A stretch of DNA of 64,000 nt, from the NCBI RefSeq assembly GCF_004770045.1, contig NZ_RQFO01000011.1, positions 124,001-188,000 on the forward strand, given 5' to 3'. Positions 60,124 through 64,000 of this stretch are shown here, in pieces; position 1 is the stretch's first letter; every line of letters begins with the position of its first letter. A program made the translations under genes and the position numbers. A model generated the notes under the pieces. It saw nothing but the letters and a program-made list of their open reading frames with translations, was not told where the DNA came from and searched no databases. This stretch comes from Leptospira montravelensis. Its GTDB lineage: Bacteria; Spirochaetota; Leptospiria; Leptospirales; Leptospiraceae.

Positions 60124-60578
60124 GTCAAAACCTCACGCAGGAAGAAATCACAACATTACGTGAGTTTAAAAGAGATTTATTCAATCTTTATTGGGAACGG
60201 TTTGGAGTATTTTATATCCATGTAATGCCACATCCAAAATTAGAAATTGGTAAACGTGGTTTACTCAATGCAGAAAAAGAATCTGGCATCGTACTCGTGT
60301 TTGGTGACAAAGCTGTAAAAGTTTTAGATAGCAAACCAGATTACTTGTTTGCAGAACTTCAATTTGGGTCCGCTTGGGAACCTACTGTGATTCCTTGGGA
60401 TGCAGTATTTCGTATTTACGATAAGTTTCAAAATTCCGCAACTCAACTCAGATTTTTGCAAGTGGAAGTGGCACCTGGTGCAGAAGAAACCAATACGAAA
60501 CCTAAAGTGGCAAAACCTGAGATTACAGGGGATGGGAATGTGATACGTGTTGATTTTGGAGGGAAACGAAACGAATGA
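60120..60578 (+). CDS. SspB-like protein (possible ClpXP adaptor)
   Basis: A 152-residue protein overlapping the CapD-type gene by ATGA. It has the SspB-like pattern: a helix at the start, strands around GIVLVFGDKAVKVLDSKPDY and LQFGSAWEPTVIPWDAVFRIYDK, a flexible Lys/Pro-rich linker, and a short conserved end VIRVDFGGKRNE at the place where SspB binds ClpX. I base this on the fold pattern and end motif, not on strong sequence identity. SspB delivers ssrA-tagged proteins to ClpXP. Its neighbours have no obvious functional tie. Confidence 0.55.
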   Translation: MSQNLTQEEITTLREFKRDLFNLYWERFGVFYIHVMPHPKLEIGKRGLLNAEKESGIVLVFGDKAVKVLDSKPDYLFAELQFGSAWEPTVIPWDAVFRIYDKFQNSATQLRFLQVEVAPGAEETNTKPKVAKPEITGDGNVIRVDFGGKRNE

Positions 60579-62191
60579 ATTTTTTTACCATCACTAGAGG
60601 AGACCTCGACGGTTTTTTTGGCCTCATGGTAGACAACCTCATCCAAATTTTGGTACTATCTGCCCTTTGCATCGGAGTTTGTGGTTTCCCCCTGATTTTT
60701 GTTACCTCCGTAGTTTTACCGGGAGCAGCCGTCTCTTTACTTGTTGGCAATGTATTTTATGCATGGCAGGCTTGGAAATTAGGTCAAAAAACAAAACGAA
60801 CTGATGTTACCGCCATTCCTTATGGAATTAATACTGTTTCCCTTTTTGCATTCGTATTTTTTGTTATGTTCCCCACCTATCAAGCAACAGGTGATTATAT
60901 TGCCGCTTGGAAAGCAGGTCTACTCGTTTCTTTTATATCTGGCTGTATTGAAGTCATAGGTTCTTTTGTTGCTGCCAAAATTCGTAAATATACACCTAGA
61001 GCCGCATTACTTTCTGCTTTAGCAGGAATTGCCATCACATTTATATCGATGGACTTTTTACTTCGAACTTTCGAAAGACCAATTATCGCCCTTATTCCGT
61101 TAGGCGTTATTTTGTTACAATACTTTGGGAAAGTTCGTTTTCCTTTTGGAATTCCCGGTGGATTACTTTCCGTTGTTCTAGGAATTCTATTATCTTTCCT
61201 TTCTGGTTTTTGGGGAGATCCCGTTTACAAACCGGGAGCTGTCCAAAGTGGGTTAGAAACTCTGGGGATTTATTTCCCAAAACTTTCCCTAAGCCCCCTA
61301 CTTGATACTCTAACCTACGCCAACGTAAAAGCTTACTTTTCTGTCATCCTTCCGATGGGAATTTTTAATGTGATTGGTTCTCTCCAAAATATTGAATCGG
61401 CGGAAGCCTCAGGCGATAGTTTTGATACAAAAACCTCTCTCCTTGTGAATGGTCTTGGGACTCTGGCGGGCACTGCCTTTGGTTCCCCATTCCCTACTAC
61501 GATTTATATTGGTCACCCAGGTTGGAAGGCACTTGGAGCTAAACATAGTTATTCGATGTTATCAGGAGTATTTATGACTTTCGTAAGTTTATTTGGACTT
61601 ATGGGACTCATCCAAGCTCTCATTCCCATAGAAGCCGGAATGGCCATTGTACTTTGGATAGGAATTGTGATCACAAGCCAAGCCTTCCAGGCGATTCCCA
61701 AACACCATTCTCCTGCTGTCGTTGTTGGACTTTTACCAGCCTTTGCTGGTTGGGCAGTCCTTATCATCCAAAATGTTTTTATCTTTTTAGATGGAAAATT
61801 ACAGTCAACCTTACAAGAGTTAGGTGTGAAGCAAACAATTCATTTTTCTTTATCAGACATTCCTCCTCATTTACCTTTTCTTCCTTATGCACTAAGCGGT
61901 TTACTTGCCTTGTCACAAGGATTTCTTATCACTTCCATGATTTGGTCGGCGATGGTAGTTTTTGTTTTAGAAAGAGAGTGGAACCGCGCCGCCATTTGGG
62001 CAATGATTGCTGCAGTCCTTTCCATGATCGGCTGGATTCATGCCTATGAACTACAAGGGAATGCCATTCTCAACCGGTTTACAGAATTAGCAAACTTTGA
62101 CTTTCCGATTGCCTATTTATCCCTAACTACCTTATTTTTATTGGTTTGGTTCCTGGATGCCAAAGGAAAAGCGGGAAAATTAGAACATTAA
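60575..62191 (+). CDS. NCS2-like permease (nucleobase transporter superfamily)
   Basis: A 538-residue membrane protein with about 13 helices. It starts MNFFTITRGDLDGFFGLMVD, and DVTAIPYGINTVSLFAFVFF with FGSPFPTTIYIGHPGWKALGAKHSYS are motifs shared by nucleobase/ascorbate (NCS2) transporters and relatives of the AzgA group. The internal QNIESAEASGDSFDT is close to the substrate-site helix of that superfamily. The substrate is unknown; purine is a guess supported loosely by the apt gene nearby. It overlaps the SspB-like gene (ATGA). Confidence 0.8.
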   Translation: MNFFTITRGDLDGFFGLMVDNLIQILVLSALCIGVCGFPLIFVTSVVLPGAAVSLLVGNVFYAWQAWKLGQKTKRTDVTAIPYGINTVSLFAFVFFVMFPTYQATGDYIAAWKAGLLVSFISGCIEVIGSFVAAKIRKYTPRAALLSALAGIAITFISMDFLLRTFERPIIALIPLGVILLQYFGKVRFPFGIPGGLLSVVLGILLSFLSGFWGDPVYKPGAVQSGLETLGIYFPKLSLSPLLDTLTYANVKAYFSVILPMGIFNVIGSLQNIESAEASGDSFDTKTSLLVNGLGTLAGTAFGSPFPTTIYIGHPGWKALGAKHSYSMLSGVFMTFVSLFGLMGLIQALIPIEAGMAIVLWIGIVITSQAFQAIPKHHSPAVVVGLLPAFAGWAVLIIQNVFIFLDGKLQSTLQELGVKQTIHFSLSDIPPHLPFLPYALSGLLALSQGFLITSMIWSAMVVFVLEREWNRAAIWAMIAAVLSMIGWIHAYELQGNAILNRFTELANFDFPIAYLSLTTLFLLVWFLDAKGKAGKLEH

Positions 62192-62276
62192 TTTGCTTGT
62201 AATCTTTTGATAAAACAAGTACTGTTTTAGTCTAATGAATAGGTCTTACAAAGGACCGTAAGGAGAACAATTTCCT

Positions 62277-63167
62277 ATGACTTGGATCAAACGAATCGGT
62301 TTTTTCCTGTTAACCAATATTTTGATTATGACTACCATCTCCATCGTGACCACATTACTTGGTTCGATGGGATTTAGTATCCGCGCCTATGGTTTGGATC
62401 TAACTAGACTCATTGTATTCTGTTTAATGTGGGGTATGGCGGGATCTTTTATTTCGCTCTTACTTTCAAAAATGATGGCAAAATGGACGATGGGCGTAAA
62501 AGTCATCGATCCGAAAAAAGCTTCCGCTCCTGAGATGGATGTATATCGTCGTGTGCAATCACTCGCACAAAGAGCCCACCTTCCTATGCCAGAAGTGGGG
62601 ATTTACGAATCTCCTGAAGTGAATGCGTTTGCAACAGGCCCAAGTAAATCGAGTGCACTCGTTGCGGTATCTACGGGACTTCTTGGTCGTATGAATGCCC
62701 AGGAACTAGAAGGTGTGCTTGCTCACGAATTGTCACACGTTGCCAATGGTGACATGGTGACACTCACTCTGATCCAAGGTGTTGTGAACTCCTTTGCTAT
62801 GTTTTTCTCTCGTATCATTGCCTACATCGCATCAAACGCAGTGAAAGAAGAGATGGCACAAATCGTAAGAATTGTTGTCACGATAGCACTAGACATTGTT
62901 TTCTCGATCCTTGGTTCGATGGCAGTGGCTTACTTCTCACGCCAAAGAGAATTCCGTGCTGATGCTGGTGGCGCCAAACTTGCGGGAAGAGAGTCCATGA
63001 TTTCTGCATTGGAATCACTTCGTCAAATGGTGGAGATGCCCGAAGATCCAAGAGGAGAGGCTTTGGCTTCCCTTAAAATATCTTCCAACAAAGGGGGGTT
63101 TCTTTCCCTATTTGCAACTCACCCTGCCTTAGAAGAAAGAATCTTAGCTCTCAAACAAATGAGATAA
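62277..63167 (+). CDS. htpX: Membrane zinc protease HtpX
   Basis: A 296-residue M48 metalloprotease. Two helices at the start (FFLLTNILIMTTISIVTTLL; LIVFCLMWGMAGSFISLLL), then PEVGIYESPEVNAFATGPSKSSALVAVSTGLL, ELEGVLAHELSHVANGDMVTLT with the HExxH zinc site, two more helices, and AYFSRQREFRADAGGAKLAGR with the third zinc ligand (E in FRADA context). HtpX degrades damaged inner-membrane proteins and is often heat- or Cpx-induced. A good terminator follows at 63208. Confidence 0.97.
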   Translation: MTWIKRIGFFLLTNILIMTTISIVTTLLGSMGFSIRAYGLDLTRLIVFCLMWGMAGSFISLLLSKMMAKWTMGVKVIDPKKASAPEMDVYRRVQSLAQRAHLPMPEVGIYESPEVNAFATGPSKSSALVAVSTGLLGRMNAQELEGVLAHELSHVANGDMVTLTLIQGVVNSFAMFFSRIIAYIASNAVKEEMAQIVRIVVTIALDIVFSILGSMAVAYFSRQREFRADAGGAKLAGRESMISALESLRQMVEMPEDPRGEALASLKISSNKGGFLSLFATHPALEERILALKQMR

Positions 63168-63207
63168 AAGTTTCAAAAGATACAGTATTTACGGTATCTC
63201 AAAAGGA

Positions 63208-63235
63208 AAGGTCGGCAATTTGCCGGCCTTTTTTT
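63208..63235 (+). terminator. Rho-independent terminator after htpX
   Basis: AAGGTCGGC (63208-63216) and GCCGGCCTT (63222-63230) form a 9-bp stem with one G-T pair around AATTT, followed by TTTTT. It lies 40 bp after the htpX stop and before the apt start. Confidence 0.85.
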
Positions 63236-63272
63236 ATTGCAAAGGCCTAGTCTTCTTTGGTTTCATCCTATT

Positions 63273-63806
63273 ATGTCCATTGTTAAATCAAAGATTCGTA
63301 CCATTCCCGATTACCCGAAACCAGGAATTCTTTTTCGAGATATTACTTCCCTTCTCATTGATCCGGAAGGTTTCCAACTCACCATTGGAATGTTTGTAGA
63401 ACGATACCAAAATGCTAAATTGAATAAAATCGCTGCCATTGATGCCCGTGGTTTTATTCCCGGTGCTGCCCTTGCCTTCCAACTCGGCGTAGGATTTGTT
63501 CCTATTCGCAAAAAAGGAAAATTACCTGGAACCACAATCTCTGAATCCTATGCTTTGGAATACGGGGTAGACCACGTAGAAATTCATACAGATGCCATTA
63601 GTCCTGGCGATAGAGTGTTGATTATGGATGATTTAATTGCAACAGGTGGGACTTTAGAAGCATCGATAAAACTCATTCAAAACCTAAAAGGTGTGATTCA
63701 TGAATGTTCAACTATCATCAACTTGCCAGACTTAGGTGGTGCGAAACGAATTAAAGACACTTATGGGATCGACGTATTTTCTATTTGCGAATTTGAAGGA
63801 CACTGA
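63273..63806 (+). CDS. apt: Adenine phosphoribosyltransferase
   Basis: A 177-residue enzyme from ATG 63273, converting adenine and PRPP to AMP. It has the usual start [22 protein letters not shown], the purine-specific loop [31 protein letters not shown], and the PRPP-binding motif [21 protein letters not shown]. An in-frame upstream ATG at 63237 overlaps the terminator, so it is not the preferred start. It salvages adenine, a product of several methyl-cycle and SAM-derived reactions. Confidence 0.96.
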   Translation: MSIVKSKIRTIPDYPKPGILFRDITSLLIDPEGFQLTIGMFVERYQNAKLNKIAAIDARGFIPGAALAFQLGVGFVPIRKKGKLPGTTISESYALEYGVDHVEIHTDAISPGDRVLIMDDLIATGGTLEASIKLIQNLKGVIHECSTIINLPDLGGAKRIKDTYGIDVFSICEFEGH

Positions 63807-63968
63807 TTCGAAAAACCAAAAAGAAGATTCATTAAAAAGGGTTTTGATTAGGATACAGACTTCCAATCAGAACTCTTTGTTTTATCCACTCGGATACTTA
63901 CTTCGTTACCTAGAAAATTCCACCTCACCACAAATAATTTTTTTAAAATATGAATACCCCTTCCCCCA
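63807..63968. other. Short AT-rich gap after apt
   Basis: No complete gene or clear structure. A reading frame that overlaps apt from 63736 to 63972 has no family match and looks like chance. Confidence 0.4.
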
Positions 63969-64000
63969 GTGATCAATTTCCGATCTGATTCTGTAGGACT
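63969..64000 (+). CDS. Start of a possible PLP enzyme (threonine-aldolase-like), cut by window edge
   Basis: GTG at 63969 opens VINFRSDSVGL up to the end of the window. FRSD near the start is common in threonine aldolase/beta-eliminating lyase proteins, which begin with an LRSD/FRSD motif. Only ten or so residues are visible and no ribosome binding site is seen, so this is a weak call. Confidence 0.25.
   Translation, partial: MINFRSDSVG

Noticed and set aside
63736..63972. Plus-strand frame overlapping the end of apt
   Set aside because: It overlaps a strongly supported gene in another frame and has no family features.

Overview
The window looks like a chromosomal segment of a spirochaete of the genus Leptospira. 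I infer this from several secreted proteins with spirochaete-type lipoboxes, a LruC-domain lipoprotein, several Leptospira-style chemoreceptors and SpoIIE phosphatases, and an AT-rich composition judged by eye. A saprophytic-clade species is plausible but not proven. Genes are dense and short operons alternate in direction. I saw no insertion sequence, prophage, CRISPR array, rRNA or tRNA.

Layout. 1-6.1 kb: chemoreceptors, a glyoxalase-fold protein, small secreted proteins, an EamA transporter and an outer-membrane-like protein. 6.1-12.9 kb: a methyl-cycle locus with an ArsR-methyltransferase regulator behind a perfect 28-bp palindrome, then ahcY, a ferredoxin, metH and a small unknown protein. 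12.9-13.4 kb: a long gene-free gap with a structured motif resembling the Flavo-1 RNA. 13.4-24.3 kb: phosphofructokinase, a SpoIIE phosphatase, argB, a nitrilase-family amidase, alr, a class V PLP enzyme and a bile-acid/sodium symporter-like protein. 24.36-25.0 kb: rpmG (L33) followed by a DksA/TraR protein that has lost most zinc cysteines. 25-27.7 kb: O-antigen ligase-like protein and a thioesterase-fold protein.

The most striking part is 27.7-31.3 kb. It holds a homologue of photoactive yellow protein (PYP) with the chromophore cysteine, tyrosine and glutamate aligned. Next to it are an aromatic-acid-type AMP ligase fused to a carrier domain, a coiled-coil protein, and a chemoreceptor with no extracytoplasmic sensor domain. 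Together they suggest a blue-light sensing module that may drive phototaxis, with chromophore activation on a carrier protein instead of CoA. This is inference from adjacency and motifs. No tyrosine ammonia-lyase is in the window.

31-44.9 kb: LruC-domain lipoprotein, menaquinone methyltransferase, ExbB/ExbD pair, hybrid-less PAS histidine kinase with a SpoIIE response regulator, dinB, hydrolases, OsmC and peroxiredoxin, and a large class III nucleotide cyclase. 44.9-55.1 kb: SthA-like transhydrogenase, an ECF sigma/FecR/HAMP-like cluster, secreted proteins including a metzincin with choice-of-anchor repeats, and an AraC-Ogt fusion. 55.2-64 kb: HrpB helicase, STAS/zinc-ribbon protein, a CapD/WbpM-type epimerase-dehydratase overlapping an SspB-like gene and an NCS2-like permease, then htpX, apt and the probable start of another gene.
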